Source of the DNA: Candidatus Rokuibacteriota bacterium
Lineage (GTDB): Bacteria > Methylomirabilota > Methylomirabilia > Rokubacteriales > JACPHL01
Direction: 5' to 3'
Assembly: GCA_016188625.1 (NCBI GenBank)
Contig: JACPHL010000046.1
Coordinates: 1-27,942, forward strand
Length of the DNA: 27,942 nt
Shown here: positions 1 to 10,043 of the stretch, piece by piece
Layout: every line of letters begins with the position of its first letter
How positions within the stretch are numbered: the stretch's first letter is position 1
Translations under genes and position numbers: made by a program
Notes under the pieces: model-generated
Told to the model about the DNA's origin: nothing
Database searches by the model: none
What the model saw: only the letters and a program-made list of their open reading frames with translations

Positions 1-104
1 GGAGCCCCGCCCGAGCTAGCTACGGCCACTAGGCGAGCCCGTTGAGCGAGCGGGAATCCCCGGCAGGGCCCCCACCCACTCGAAAGTCGGAAGAACCGAG
101 ATTT

Positions 105-2840
105 CTACCGGCCGGCGCGGTCCCGGAGCTGCCGCAGGACGCCCTCCAGCCGCCCCAGCGCGGCTCCGTAGGCCGCCCACTCCCCCCGCCGGAGGTGCTC
201 CCGGGCCAGACCCCACGCCTCCCAGGCCTGGCCCACCAGGGCCCCGAGCTGATCGGGCGACGGGGCGGGGGGTCGCGCCACGCGGGGCACCTCGGGGACG
301 GGCCCCCGGTGGCCGAAGATCCCCTCCAGGGAGCGCTCCAGGGTCTCCTCCATGGCGATCTGGTTGCCGAAGGCGACGATGACCCGCTTGAGCTCGGGGA
401 TGGACCCCTTCTCGGCGGCGAGGTAGAGCGGCTCGACGTAGATCAGCGACTCCTCGATGGGGATGGCCAGCAGGTTGCCCCGGATCACCGCGGAGCCGCG
501 CTGGCTCCAGAGCGAGATCTGCTGTGAGATGAAGGCGTCCTGGTCGATCCGGGCCTCGATCTGGCGCGGACCGTAGACCAGCTTCTGTTTCGGGAAGATG
601 AAGGCGACGAGCTTGCCGTAGTGCGGCGGATCCGAGCGGGCGGCGAGCCAGGCGATCATGTTGTCGCGCCGGCTCGGGGTGAAGGGGATCAGGAGGATGA
701 ACTCGGCCCTGGGCTCGTCGGGGAGCCGCATGATGGTGTAGTAGGGCTCCATCTCCCGCTCCCCACCCCCCTCGGCCTTGCGCGGGATCGCCCAGAGGTC
801 CTCCTTGTTGTAGAAGACCTGGGGGTCCTCCATGTGGTAGGTGGCGTACATCCGCGCCTGGATCGCGAAGAGGTCCTGGGGGTAGCGGAGGTGGGCGGCG
901 ACGTCCGGCGGCAGCTCGGCGAGGGGCCGGAACAGGCGGGGGAAGGCCCGGCGATAGGCCTGGATGAGCGGGTCCGTGGGGTCGGCGAGGTAGAGGCTGA
1001 CGGAGCCGTGATAGGCGTCCACCACGGCCTTCACGGAGTTGCGGAGGTAGTTCCCCCACCCGCGGAGCGGCTCGGAGTAGGGGTAGCGGTCGGTGACGGT
1101 GTAGGCGTCGATGATCCAGACGAGCCGGCCGTCCCCGGTGATGACCAGGTAGGGGTCGCGGTCGAAGCGGAGGAAGGGCGCGAGCTTCCGGACGCGCTCC
1201 TCGATCCGGCGGTGGTACATGATGCGGCTCTCGGGCAGGAGGTCCCGGTTGAAGAGGATGTCCTTGGAGGCGAAGCGCACCGCGAAGAGGAGGCGCCGGA
1301 GGAGGGTCCCGACGCGGACCCCGCCGTCCCCCCGGTAGGTCGAGTAGACGTTCTTGTCCCCCGACGGGTAGTCGAGCTCGAGGGCCCGCGTCCGGACCAG
1401 GACGTAGCGGTTCCCGAGCTCGCCGTAGTAGATCTCCGGTCGGGAGACCCGGAGGGCCTCGACGCTGGAGAGCGGGGGGATGTCCTTGGCGAAGAACTCC
1501 GGGAGCCCCTCCGGGCTCACGCGGTTGACCGGCCCCACCACGACCCCGTACCCGTGGGTGTAGGTGAGGTGCTCGTTGACCCAGGAGACGCCGCCCTGCG
1601 CCTGCTCGGGGATGTGGCGGTTGGAGAGCTCCCGGGCCGAGAGCATCAACTGACGGTACTCCCCGTCCAGGGCGTAGCGGTCGTTGTCCACGTCCACGAA
1701 CTTGTAGTAGGTCCGGATCTCCTGGAGCTGGGCGTAGGTGGCCAGGAGGGGCCGGTGGTCCCAGAGGCGGATGTTCCTGATGGTCGCCTCATTCCGGGCG
1801 AGGTCCTCGGCCCTCAGGGTCTCCTTGGCGGGGAAGTCCCGCTCCTCGATCCGGTGGAGGGCGTAGGCCTGCCGGGTGAACCGGATGGCGTGGGCGATGT
1901 ACTCCCGCTCCGCGGCCAGCTCGTTGGGGACGACGCGGAAGCGCTGGACCAGGGAGGGGTACACCCCGAGTCCCCCGATCCAGGCCACGGCGAGGACGAC
2001 GAGGGTGGCCAGCAGGGGCCGCCACCCGCGCCGGACGATCTGGATCAGGCAGAACACGGCCGCGAGGCCGGCCAGGACGGTCAGGAGCCGGAGGGCGGGG
2101 AGCGAGGCGTGGACGTCCGCGTAGGCGGCGCCGAAGACGACGCCGCGGGGGGAGAAGAGCAGGTCGTAGGTGGCGAGGTGGAAGTCCAGGGCCTTCCAGC
2201 CGAGGAGGAGGGCGAGCAGGACCAGGAGGTGCGTCCGGGCCCTGGCGGTGGTGAGCGGCCCCCGGGCGGTGAGGACCAGGACCCGCTGGAAGAAGTAGAG
2301 GAGGACCGTCAGGAGGAGCGCGAGGGCCGTGAGCAGGAGCCCCCCCTCGACGAGGAGCCGCCAGAAGGGGAGGCGGAAGACGTAGAACCCCACGTCCCGC
2401 CCGAACCCGAGCCACCCGGGGAAGGGATCCGTGACCCCGAAGGGCCCGGCGTTGGCGAACCGGAGGTAGCCCTCCCACTCGGCGCTCGCGCGGATGCCGA
2501 CGGCCACGGCGATCAGGGCCAGGATCGGGGTCAGCACCCGCCGGAGGAACGGCTCGAGGACCAGCCGGCTCGGCAGGCCCAGGGGCTCCTCGAGCTCCCA
2601 GAAGACGTCCGGGGGGCGCGCCCGGGCGGCGAGTCGGAGGTTCACGTGGAGGAAAAGGAAGCCCCCCAGGCCCGCGAGGAGGAAGAGCGTCCCGCGCAGG
2701 GAGAGGATGCGCAGGAAGACCTCCGGGTGGCCGATCTCCTGGAACCAGAGCCAGTCGGTGTAGAAGGGGACGAACTCGAGGCCGACGAGCACGAGGAGGC
2801 CGACGCCGACGAGGAGCGGCAGCCGGAGGCGACGGGGCAT
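105..2840 (-). CDS. UPF0182 family integral membrane protein
   Basis: This 911-residue protein belongs to the UPF0182 (COG1615) family of large membrane proteins, whose biochemical role is not known. The N-terminal third holds about seven hydrophobic segments, with the first two near residues 7-26 and 48-68 and the last near residues 285-305. A family-typical stretch follows the last one (QRFRVVPNELAAEREYI). The remaining 600 or so residues are soluble and probably face the periplasm or cell exterior. The length matches the family's usual 900-1000 residues. I chose the ATG at 2838-2840 because GAAGG lies five bases upstream. A GTG at 2850-2852, overlapping the stop of the upstream glycosyltransferase, is the alternative. 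It is the last gene of the ahcY-PHP-GT39-GT2 run, eight bases after the GT2 gene, so it is probably cotranscribed. Family assignment is confident; function is unknown. Confidence 0.9.
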   Translation of the reverse strand: MPRRLRLPLLVGVGLLVLVGLEFVPFYTDWLWFQEIGHPEVFLRILSLRGTLFLLAGLGGFLFLHVNLRLAARARPPDVFWELEEPLGLPSRLVLEPFLRRVLTPILALIAVAVGIRASAEWEGYLRFANAGPFGVTDPFPGWLGFGRDVGFYVFRLPFWRLLVEGGLLLTALALLLTVLLYFFQRVLVLTARGPLTTARARTHLLVLLALLLGWKALDFHLATYDLLFSPRGVVFGAAYADVHASLPALRLLTVLAGLAAVFCLIQIVRRGWRPLLATLVVLAVAWIGGLGVYPSLVQRFRVVPNELAAEREYIAHAIRFTRQAYALHRIEERDFPAKETLRAEDLARNEATIRNIRLWDHRPLLATYAQLQEIRTYYKFVDVDNDRYALDGEYRQLMLSARELSNRHIPEQAQGGVSWVNEHLTYTHGYGVVVGPVNRVSPEGLPEFFAKDIPPLSSVEALRVSRPEIYYGELGNRYVLVRTRALELDYPSGDKNVYSTYRGDGGVRVGTLLRRLLFAVRFASKDILFNRDLLPESRIMYHRRIEERVRKLAPFLRFDRDPYLVITGDGRLVWIIDAYTVTDRYPYSEPLRGWGNYLRNSVKAVVDAYHGSVSLYLADPTDPLIQAYRRAFPRLFRPLAELPPDVAAHLRYPQDLFAIQARMYATYHMEDPQVFYNKEDLWAIPRKAEGGGEREMEPYYTIMRLPDEPRAEFILLIPFTPSRRDNMIAWLAARSDPPHYGKLVAFIFPKQKLVYGPRQIEARIDQDAFISQQISLWSQRGSAVIRGNLLAIPIEESLIYVEPLYLAAEKGSIPELKRVIVAFGNQIAMEETLERSLEGIFGHRGPVPEVPRVARPPAPSPDQLGALVGQAWEAWGLAREHLRRGEWAAYGAALGRLEGVLRQLRDRAGR

Positions 2841-2848
2841 GACGGCCT

Positions 2849-3571
2849 TCACACGATCCGCTCGATCTCGTACTCGAGCCGGCGCCGCATCATCCAGCGG
2901 ACCGCGAGGAGATCGGCCAGGCCCGCCCAGAGGCGGTTCCCGATGGAGTACTTGGACCGGCCGGCGCGGCGGGGGCGATGGTTGACCGGGACCTCCACCA
3001 CCCGGAACCCCTCGAGCTTGAGCAGGGTCGGGAGGAACCGGTGCATCCCCCGGTAGAGCTTGAGCCGGGCGAGGCACTCCCGCCGGTAGGCCTTGAGGGT
3101 GCAGCCGGTGTCGTGGATCGACTCGGCGGTCAGGCGGTTGCGGACGGCGTTGGCGATGCGGGAGGAGACGCGCTTGACCCACGAATCCTGGCGGCGCACC
3201 CGCCAGCCGCAGGCGGCGTCGTAGGGGCCGAGCTGGGCCAGGAGGCGCGGGATGTCCCGGGGGTCGTTCTGGAGGTCCGCGTCCATCGTCACCACGACCT
3301 CCCCCAGGGCGGCCTTGAACCCGGCGTCCAGGGCCGCGGTCTGCCCCGCGTTGCGCCGGAAGCGGATCAGGCGGAGCCGCGGGTCGGCCGCGGCGAGCCC
3401 GGTCAGCACCTCGAAGGTCCGGTCGGTGCTCCCGTCGTCCACCACGATGACCTCGAAGGGGCGCCCCAGGCCCTCCAGGACCGGCACCAGCTCCCGGTGG
3501 CAGGCCTCCAGGTTGGCCTCCTCGTTGAAGGCCGGGATGACCACCGACAGCCACGGCGGGGTCCGCGTCAC
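2849..3571 (-). CDS. Family 2 glycosyltransferase, polyprenyl-phosphate sugar synthase type
   Basis: The protein has 240 residues and a GT-A fold of the dolichol-phosphate mannose synthase/ArnC type. Such enzymes move a sugar from a nucleotide sugar to a polyprenyl phosphate at the inner face of the membrane. Visible motifs are the opening SVVIPAFNEE (9-18), DDGSTD (45-50), the metal-binding DADLQNDP (97-104) and HDTGCTLKAYRR (153-164), followed by NHRPRRAGRSKY (198-208). It lacks the two C-terminal membrane helices found in ArnC and GtrB, so it should be soluble or peripheral. The GTG start at 3569-3571 follows a GGGAGGGGG ribosome-binding site and lies ten bases after the stop of the GT39 gene. 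That neighbour uses polyprenyl-phosphate sugars as donors, so this enzyme probably supplies it. The sugar cannot be read from the sequence. Confidence 0.9.
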   Translation of the reverse strand: MTRTPPWLSVVIPAFNEEANLEACHRELVPVLEGLGRPFEVIVVDDGSTDRTFEVLTGLAAADPRLRLIRFRRNAGQTAALDAGFKAALGEVVVTMDADLQNDPRDIPRLLAQLGPYDAACGWRVRRQDSWVKRVSSRIANAVRNRLTAESIHDTGCTLKAYRRECLARLKLYRGMHRFLPTLLKLEGFRVVEVPVNHRPRRAGRSKYSIGNRLWAGLADLLAVRWMMRRRLEYEIERIV

Positions 3572-3581
3572 GCCCCCTCCC

Positions 3582-5102
3582 TCAGTAGCTCAGGCCGGTC
3601 TTCGGCGGCTCCATCCCGAGAAAGCCGAAGCAGCGGAAGATGGAGAAGGTCCGGACGACCCGCTCCCCGCGTCGGATCTCGAGGAGGACAGGGGGGTCCA
3701 CCCGCTCGAAGGCCCGCGCGATCTCCGGATCGACCTCCCGCGCCCCCTCCCTGACGTAGATCGCGTCCCAGCCGACGAGACGGTCCCAGCCCCCCCAGAG
3801 GTCGTACTGGTTGAGCCGCCGGCCCAGGTTCACATTATACGTGCCCGGACGGCCGGCCACATAGAAGGCCAGCTCGCTGGCGATCTGATAGCGATTGGAG
3901 AAGAGGAAGACGCGCTCCGGCGCCGGCATCGCCCCCCGGAGACCCGTGACGGCCCGCCCCAGCTCCTCCCACCCCTTCAGGCGCGCGGTGGGGTCCAGGT
4001 CCGGCGGGAGGGCCAGGCCGAGGACGGCCAGGGCCTCGGTCTGGTGGGCGATCCCCGTGAGCGCCAGGGCCAGCACGGCGGCGACCACGAGGTAGGCGAC
4101 GAGTCCGCGCCGGCGGCCTGCCCCGAGACGGGGCAGGACCTCCCGGATGCCGCCGGCCGTGATCAGGGCCAGGGGCAGGTAGGCCGCGGCCGGCCAGTTG
4201 GCCTGCACCTTCGTCCGGAGGGCGAGGAGCAGGTAGAAGCCGAGGAGCGGGAGCGCGAAGGCCATGAGGAACCGATAGGGCTCGCGACGCCGGAGGAGCC
4301 CCTCCCGCCAGCCGAAGAAGACCCCCCACGCCAGGGCGAGGCCGATCAGGGGGGAGAGGACGCCGAGCTGGCCCCCGACGAACTCGCCGAGGTAGACCAG
4401 GGTGAGGCCGCTCCCCTCCCCCTGGCCGGCGACGTGCCGGGCGCTCACCCAGCCGTAGCGCGCGTTCCACACCAGGACCTGGGCGAACAGGCCGAGACCG
4501 ATCCCCAGGGCGACATACGGCCCCGGGCGCCGGAGCCAGGGGCGGTGCTCGGGGGCGAGGAGCCAGTAGAGGGCGAGGGAGGGGAGCAGGAAGAGCATCG
4601 TGTACTTCGCGAGGAGCCCGAGCCCGAAGGCGATGCCGGCCAGGGGCCAGGCCCAAGCCGCGCCGCGGAGGGCGCGGCCGAGCAGGATCATGGCGAGGAG
4701 CCAGAAGAGGAAGAACGGCGGGTCGATGGTCATGAGGATCCCGCCGGCGGCGAACAGGGGGGTGAGCTGGAGGGCGACGACCGCGGCCAGGGCGACCCGC
4801 TCGTCACCGAGGCACTCCCGCGCGAAGGCGTACAGGCAGAGCGCCCCGGCGAGGCCGATGAGGATGGCCCCGAGGCGGATGGAGAGCTCGGAGGTCCCGA
4901 AGGCCCAGGTCAGGAGGTGGATGAGGTAGGCGACCATGGGGCCCTTGGAGTAGTAGGAGAGGTCCAGCCGCCGCGACCACTCCCAGTAGTGGGCCTCGTC
5001 GGGCGCCAGGTCCAGCGGCCCGGCGGCGACGTATGCCAGGCGGAGGCCGGTGACGATGAGGAGGAAGGCCGCCAGGAGTCCGCGGGGGCCGACCCGGCTC
5101 AC
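3582..5102 (-). CDS. GT39/ArnT-like membrane glycosyltransferase
   Basis: This polytopic membrane protein of 506 residues belongs to the PMT_2 group (dolichyl-phosphate-mannose-protein mannosyltransferase/ArnT type). The group transfers a sugar from a polyprenyl phosphate to a protein or lipid on the outer side of the inner membrane. The first periplasmic loop carries the diagnostic acidic motif PDEAHYWEW (about 34-42) followed by DLSYYSKGP (47-55). About ten further hydrophobic segments follow, then a C-terminal soluble part from about residue 390. The GTG start at 5100-5102 shares four bases (GTGA) with the upstream PHP gene's stop. A GTG at 5133-5135 would add 11 residues and cannot be excluded. 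The next gene is a GT2 enzyme that could make its lipid-linked donor. No arnA, arnB or arnD homologue is nearby, so aminoarabinose transfer is not implied. Substrate and acceptor are unknown. Confidence 0.85.
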   Translation of the reverse strand: MSRVGPRGLLAAFLLIVTGLRLAYVAAGPLDLAPDEAHYWEWSRRLDLSYYSKGPMVAYLIHLLTWAFGTSELSIRLGAILIGLAGALCLYAFARECLGDERVALAAVVALQLTPLFAAGGILMTIDPPFFLFWLLAMILLGRALRGAAWAWPLAGIAFGLGLLAKYTMLFLLPSLALYWLLAPEHRPWLRRPGPYVALGIGLGLFAQVLVWNARYGWVSARHVAGQGEGSGLTLVYLGEFVGGQLGVLSPLIGLALAWGVFFGWREGLLRRREPYRFLMAFALPLLGFYLLLALRTKVQANWPAAAYLPLALITAGGIREVLPRLGAGRRRGLVAYLVVAAVLALALTGIAHQTEALAVLGLALPPDLDPTARLKGWEELGRAVTGLRGAMPAPERVFLFSNRYQIASELAFYVAGRPGTYNVNLGRRLNQYDLWGGWDRLVGWDAIYVREGAREVDPEIARAFERVDPPVLLEIRRGERVVRTFSIFRCFGFLGMEPPKTGLSY

Positions 5103-6289
5103 GGCGCGACGTAGATGGGGTTGGAGAAGATCCACGGGAAGGCCCGGGACCCGGTCAGGGGGAAGAGGGTCCGCTCGAGGTCCACCTCGACCCGGAAGAC
5201 CCCCGGCATCCTCACCCGGTGGCGGAGCCGCGGGGTGTCCCGCTCCTCGCGCACCACCACCCCGTCGCGCAGGAGGCGGACGACGGTCCGGGGGTACGGC
5301 GGGATCGTCACCTCAAGCTCGAGGTCCGCGGTGAGCCCGAGGCGAGCGCCCACCTCGTGCACCTCCTCGCCGACCCGGGCCCGGAACCGAAAGCCGCTGG
5401 CCGGGGCCAGCCCGTCGAAGGCGTTGAAGAACCGCCCCGCGCGGAGGGCCTGGTAGACCTGCCGCCGGGCGACCCCGGGATCCGGGTCCAGCGGCTCGGG
5501 GAGGAGGAAGCGGAGGCGGCCGAGCCGGAAGGCGGTCTCGTGGGACGGGAAGTGGACGCCCGTCTCCTCGGTCAGGGCGATCCCGCCGTGGGCGTCGAGC
5601 CCGAGAGCCCCGACGGCGGGGCGCCTGGCGGCCATCAGGTCCCAGCGGGCGAGGGTCTGGCGCGGCCAGTGGAGCAGGGAGAGCACCGCCATGGTGGGGT
5701 TCGCGGGGTACGCCAGGAAGGCCCGGAGCTGGCGGGGCGGCGGCGCCGTCACCACCTGATCGAAGACGTCCACCACCTCGAGCCCGTCGAGCCCCGGCAT
5801 CTCCCAGTCCCTCCATCGGAGCTTGGGGTGATGGGGGTGGGCCACCAGGACGATCCCGCCCAGGTCCTGGTACTCGGCGACGAGCCGGCGGAGGTCGTGC
5901 CCCCTCACCCGGACCGTGGCGTCGGCCGGGAGGTCGAAGACCAGGAGGTACCCGGACCCGGTGCTCAGCTCGGCACCGACCAGGACGAGGACATCGCCGT
6001 GCCACCCCTCCTTGCCCTCGGCCAGGGGGGCCAGGGTGTTGTGATCGGTCAGGAGGACCACCCGGACCCCTGCCCGGCGCGCGGCCTCCGCGATCTCTTC
6101 GATGCTCCCCCGGCCGTCGTGGGAGTACGCCGAGTGGACGTGGAGGACCGCGGCGACCTCGTGATCGACGGATTCGGGCGGCCAATCCGCCGGCGGTGGC
6201 AGCGGGGCGAGGAGGGCGACCGCCAGGAAGCCGGCGGTCAGGAGGGCGAGGGGGGAGGCGACGCCGAGGATCAGGGCCCGCCGGGCCAC
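5099..6289 (-). CDS. PHP-domain metal-dependent phosphoesterase, membrane-anchored
   Basis: The protein has 396 residues. Residues 5-30 form one hydrophobic segment after a short basic start, which suggests an uncleaved N-terminal anchor with the rest outside the cytoplasm. The PHP fold follows, with its metal-binding motifs HVHSAYSHDG (50-59), TDHN (81-84), GAELS (105-109), AHPHHP (150-155) and GLDAHG (230-235). Known PHP proteins hydrolyse phosphoesters such as histidinol phosphate, nucleotide 3',5'-bisphosphates or DNA ends; the substrate here is unknown. Residues from about 300 look like a beta-rich C-terminal domain. The GTG start at 6287-6289 lies 19 bases after ahcY and the stop overlaps the GT39 start, so it sits inside one transcription unit. 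Its likely extracytoplasmic location beside glycosyltransferases suggests action on an envelope metabolite, which is inference. Confidence 0.88.
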   Translation of the reverse strand: MARRALILGVASPLALLTAGFLAVALLAPLPPPADWPPESVDHEVAAVLHVHSAYSHDGRGSIEEIAEAARRAGVRVVLLTDHNTLAPLAEGKEGWHGDVLVLVGAELSTGSGYLLVFDLPADATVRVRGHDLRRLVAEYQDLGGIVLVAHPHHPKLRWRDWEMPGLDGLEVVDVFDQVVTAPPPRQLRAFLAYPANPTMAVLSLLHWPRQTLARWDLMAARRPAVGALGLDAHGGIALTEETGVHFPSHETAFRLGRLRFLLPEPLDPDPGVARRQVYQALRAGRFFNAFDGLAPASGFRFRARVGEEVHEVGARLGLTADLELEVTIPPYPRTVVRLLRDGVVVREERDTPRLRHRVRMPGVFRVEVDLERTLFPLTGSRAFPWIFSNPIYVAP

Positions 6290-6308
6290 AGTGACTCGGA
6301 CAGGCCCC

Positions 6309-7769
<1,461 letters not shown>

Positions 7770-8921
7770 TTAGAGGCCGGCGTCTTCGCGCAGGTCGGCC
7801 ACCCGGTCGGTCCGCTCCCAGGTGAACTCGGGCTCCTCGCGCCCGAAGTGGCCGTAGGCCGCGGTCTGCTTGAAGATGGGCCGGCGCAGGTTCAGGTACT
7901 TGATGATCCCGGCCGGGGTGAGATCGAAATGGCGCCGGATCATCGCCTCGAGCTCGGCGTTGGGGAGCTTGCCGGTCCCGAAGGTCTCCAGCATGACCGA
8001 GATGGGGTCGGCGACCCCGATCACGTAGGCGACCTGCAGCATCGCCCGCTCCGCCAGACCGGCCGCCACGAGGTTCTTGGCGATGTGGCGGACCATGTAC
8101 GAGGCCGAGCGGTCCACCTTGGTCGGGTCCTTGCCGGAGAAGGCGCCGCCGCCGTGGGGGCAGGCCCCCCCGTAGGTGTCCACGATGATCTTCCGCCCGG
8201 TGAGGCCGGTGTCCGCTTGCGGCCCGCCCGTCACGAAGCGGCCGGTCGGGTTGATGAAGTAGGTCACCGTCGTGGGGTCCAGCAGCTCGGGCGGGATGGA
8301 GGGGAGGATGACGTGGTCGATCACCTCGTCCCGGACCTGGGACAGGCTGACGTCGGGGGAGTGCTGGCAGGCGATCACGACCTTCTCGACCCGCCGCGGC
8401 CTGCCGTCCACGTAGCGGATGGTGACCTGGGACTTCCCGTCGGGGCGGAGATACGGGAGGATCCCCTCCTTGCGGACCTGGGAGAGCCGCCGGACGAGCC
8501 GGTGGGCCAGGGAGATGGGCAGCGGCATCAGCTCGGGGGTCTCGGTGCAGGCGTACCCGAACATGAGCCCCTGATCCCCGGCCCCGAGGGAGTTCACCCC
8601 CATGGCGATGTCGGGGGACTGCTCGTCGATGGAGACGATGACCCCGCAGGTCTCGTAGTCGAAGCCGAACTTGGCCCGTGTGTAGCCGACGCCGCGGATG
8701 GTCTCCCGGGCGATCCGCGGGATGTCCACGTAGCAGGAGGTCGTGATCTCCCCGGCGACCACGACCAGGCCGGTGGTCAGGAGGACCTCGCAGGCGACCC
8801 GCCCCGGGGGGTCCTGCTCCATGATCGCATCCAGCACGGCATCCGAGATCTGGTCAGCGATCTTGTCCGGGTGGCCTTCGGTCACCGACTCCGAGGTGAA
8901 CAGGTACCCTTGTTGCGCCAT
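7770..8921 (-). CDS. metK: S-adenosylmethionine synthetase
   Basis: MetK makes S-adenosylmethionine from ATP and methionine in the cytosol. The protein has 383 residues, the usual bacterial length. Motifs are the ATP-site GHPDK (16-20), [12 protein letters not shown] (113-124) and the phosphate-binding [17 protein letters not shown] (257-273). The ATG at 8919-8921 has a near-ideal ribosome-binding site, GGGAGGAG at 8928-8935, six bases upstream. A likely promoter lies 40-75 bases upstream, leaving a 5' leader of only about 35 bases. There is therefore no room for a SAM riboswitch. It follows the phosphoglucose/phosphomannose isomerase gene and precedes ahcY. The gene appears intact and ordinary. 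Confidence 0.98.
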   Translation of the reverse strand: MAQQGYLFTSESVTEGHPDKIADQISDAVLDAIMEQDPPGRVACEVLLTTGLVVVAGEITTSCYVDIPRIARETIRGVGYTRAKFGFDYETCGVIVSIDEQSPDIAMGVNSLGAGDQGLMFGYACTETPELMPLPISLAHRLVRRLSQVRKEGILPYLRPDGKSQVTIRYVDGRPRRVEKVVIACQHSPDVSLSQVRDEVIDHVILPSIPPELLDPTTVTYFINPTGRFVTGGPQADTGLTGRKIIVDTYGGACPHGGGAFSGKDPTKVDRSASYMVRHIAKNLVAAGLAERAMLQVAYVIGVADPISVMLETFGTGKLPNAELEAMIRRHFDLTPAGIIKYLNLRRPIFKQTAAYGHFGREEPEFTWERTDRVADLREDAGL

Positions 8922-8964
8922 CCTGGGCTCCTCCCTTCGGCCGTCTCGATCAGTGGCTCGCGTC

Positions 8965-8994
8965 AGTGTAACACAGGGGGCAGCGGGGCCTCAA
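8965..8994 (-). promoter_or_regulatory. Predicted sigma-70-type promoter for metK
   Basis: On the minus strand TTGAGG (8989-8994) and TACACT (8965-8970) are separated by 18 bases, a fair match to -35 and -10 elements. Transcription would start near 8958, about 37 bases before the metK ATG. The -35 element overlaps the stop codon of the upstream isomerase gene, so metK could be read both from this promoter and by read-through. Confidence 0.5.
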
Positions 8995-10043
8995 ACCCTT
9001 TCCTCGAGCTGGCGCTTGAGGGCCTCGATGGTCTCGACCGGCCAGGGATCCACCCCCCGGAGGGCCGCCAGGTAGAGGCTCACCCAGTCCCCCGTCGCGA
9101 CGAGGGAGAGCAGCCGCGCCAGCCGGCCCCTGCCCCGGGACCAGACCTCCCGGCTCTCGGCCGCGCGGTCCACGATCGCGCGGGTGAGGGCGATCCGCCT
9201 GGCGACCCGGGGGTGATCGCCGGCATCGCGGAGGAAGACCGCGGCGCAGCGCCCCGCCAGCGGGTCCCCCGCCCACCCGGTCAGCTCGTTGTGGCCGAGC
9301 TCGGGGAGGACGCCCGCCACCGCCAGGACCTTGGCGTTCTCCTCGAGCTGGGTCTTCCACCGGTAGGCGCACGGCCCCGAGAGCCCGTCGGTCCCGTACA
9401 CCACCGGGAGCCGGTCGTGGAGCCAGCGGGCGAGCGCCTTGGCCGGGTTCTCGGCCTCGGGGCGACCGGGGCCCAGCTCATCGCCGAGGGCGCCGAGGAG
9501 CTCGGCCGCCTCGGCCAGCTCGCCCGGCTCGAGGAGCGCCAGGCCGACCCGCTCCAGGACGCGGAGAAGGGGGAGGAACAAGTAGGCGAGGGCCGCGCGA
9601 GGCGGGAAGCCGGCGGGGAGCTCGATGAGCGGGAGACCGCGGCCCCGCGCCCGTCGCCCCAGCTCGCCGCCGCCGGTGAGGACCAGGGGGGCGGCCCCGC
9701 GCGCGAGGGCGGCCTCGAAGGCGCTCAAGGTCTCCTCGGTGTCGCCCGAGTAGCTCACGGCCACGACGAGCGCCTCGGGGCCGATCCAGGCCGGCAGGGC
9801 GTAGCCGCGCACGACCTCGACCGGGACAGGGAGGCGGTCGCGCGCCAGGGCCCGCAGGAGGTCCCCGCCGATCGCCGAGCCTCCCATCCCGAGGACGGCG
9901 ACCTGCCGGATCGGGCCGGGGGGGAGCGGGGCGGCCTCGGCGAGGCCCCAGGCCTCGATCAGCTGCTCGGGGAGGCGGCGGAGGAGCTGCCAGAACCCCC
10001 GAGGGTCGTGACGGGTGAGGAGGTCCGGGGCGTCCAGCGCCAC
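8991..10043 (-). CDS. Bifunctional phosphoglucose/phosphomannose isomerase (SIS family)
   Basis: The 350-residue cytosolic protein has tandem SIS domains of the archaeal/bacterial PGI/PMI type. This family interconverts glucose 6-phosphate or mannose 6-phosphate with fructose 6-phosphate. The first SIS domain shows GMGGSAIGGD (52-61) and SYSGDTEET (97-105), which bind the sugar phosphate. The second carries the family's catalytic region with EENAK and ELGHNEL in the middle of the chain. The length is about 20-50 residues above the smallest archaeal members. The GTG start at 10041-10043 directly abuts the rapZ stop, so the two are translationally close. It may feed fructose 6-phosphate or mannose 6-phosphate into LPS and envelope sugar synthesis. 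Which activity dominates cannot be told from sequence. Confidence 0.88.
   Translation of the reverse strand: MALDAPDLLTRHDPRGFWQLLRRLPEQLIEAWGLAEAAPLPPGPIRQVAVLGMGGSAIGGDLLRALARDRLPVPVEVVRGYALPAWIGPEALVVAVSYSGDTEETLSAFEAALARGAAPLVLTGGGELGRRARGRGLPLIELPAGFPPRAALAYLFLPLLRVLERVGLALLEPGELAEAAELLGALGDELGPGRPEAENPAKALARWLHDRLPVVYGTDGLSGPCAYRWKTQLEENAKVLAVAGVLPELGHNELTGWAGDPLAGRCAAVFLRDAGDHPRVARRIALTRAIVDRAAESREVWSRGRGRLARLLSLVATGDWVSLYLAALRGVDPWPVETIEALKRQLEERV

Noticed and set aside
1-104. GC-rich sequence after the UPF0182 gene, with a weak match (CTCGCTCAACGGG on the minus strand) to the repeat family and a short CCCG/CGGG inverted repeat.
   Set aside because: The match is too short and broken to call a fourth copy, and the hairpin is too weak to call a terminator.
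621-3056. A plus-strand open frame of about 811 codons opposite the UPF0182 gene.
   Set aside because: It is antisense to a well-recognised protein, is very rich in Glu, Gly, Pro, Asp and Val, and has no motif. Long antisense frames are expected in DNA of this GC content. Similar plus-strand frames opposite metK, rpoN, pyrG and murJ were rejected for the same reason.
8922-8990. A possible SAM riboswitch before metK.
   Set aside because: The predicted leader is only about 35 bases, and the gap to the upstream gene is 69 bases. This is too short for SAM-I, and no conserved core was seen.
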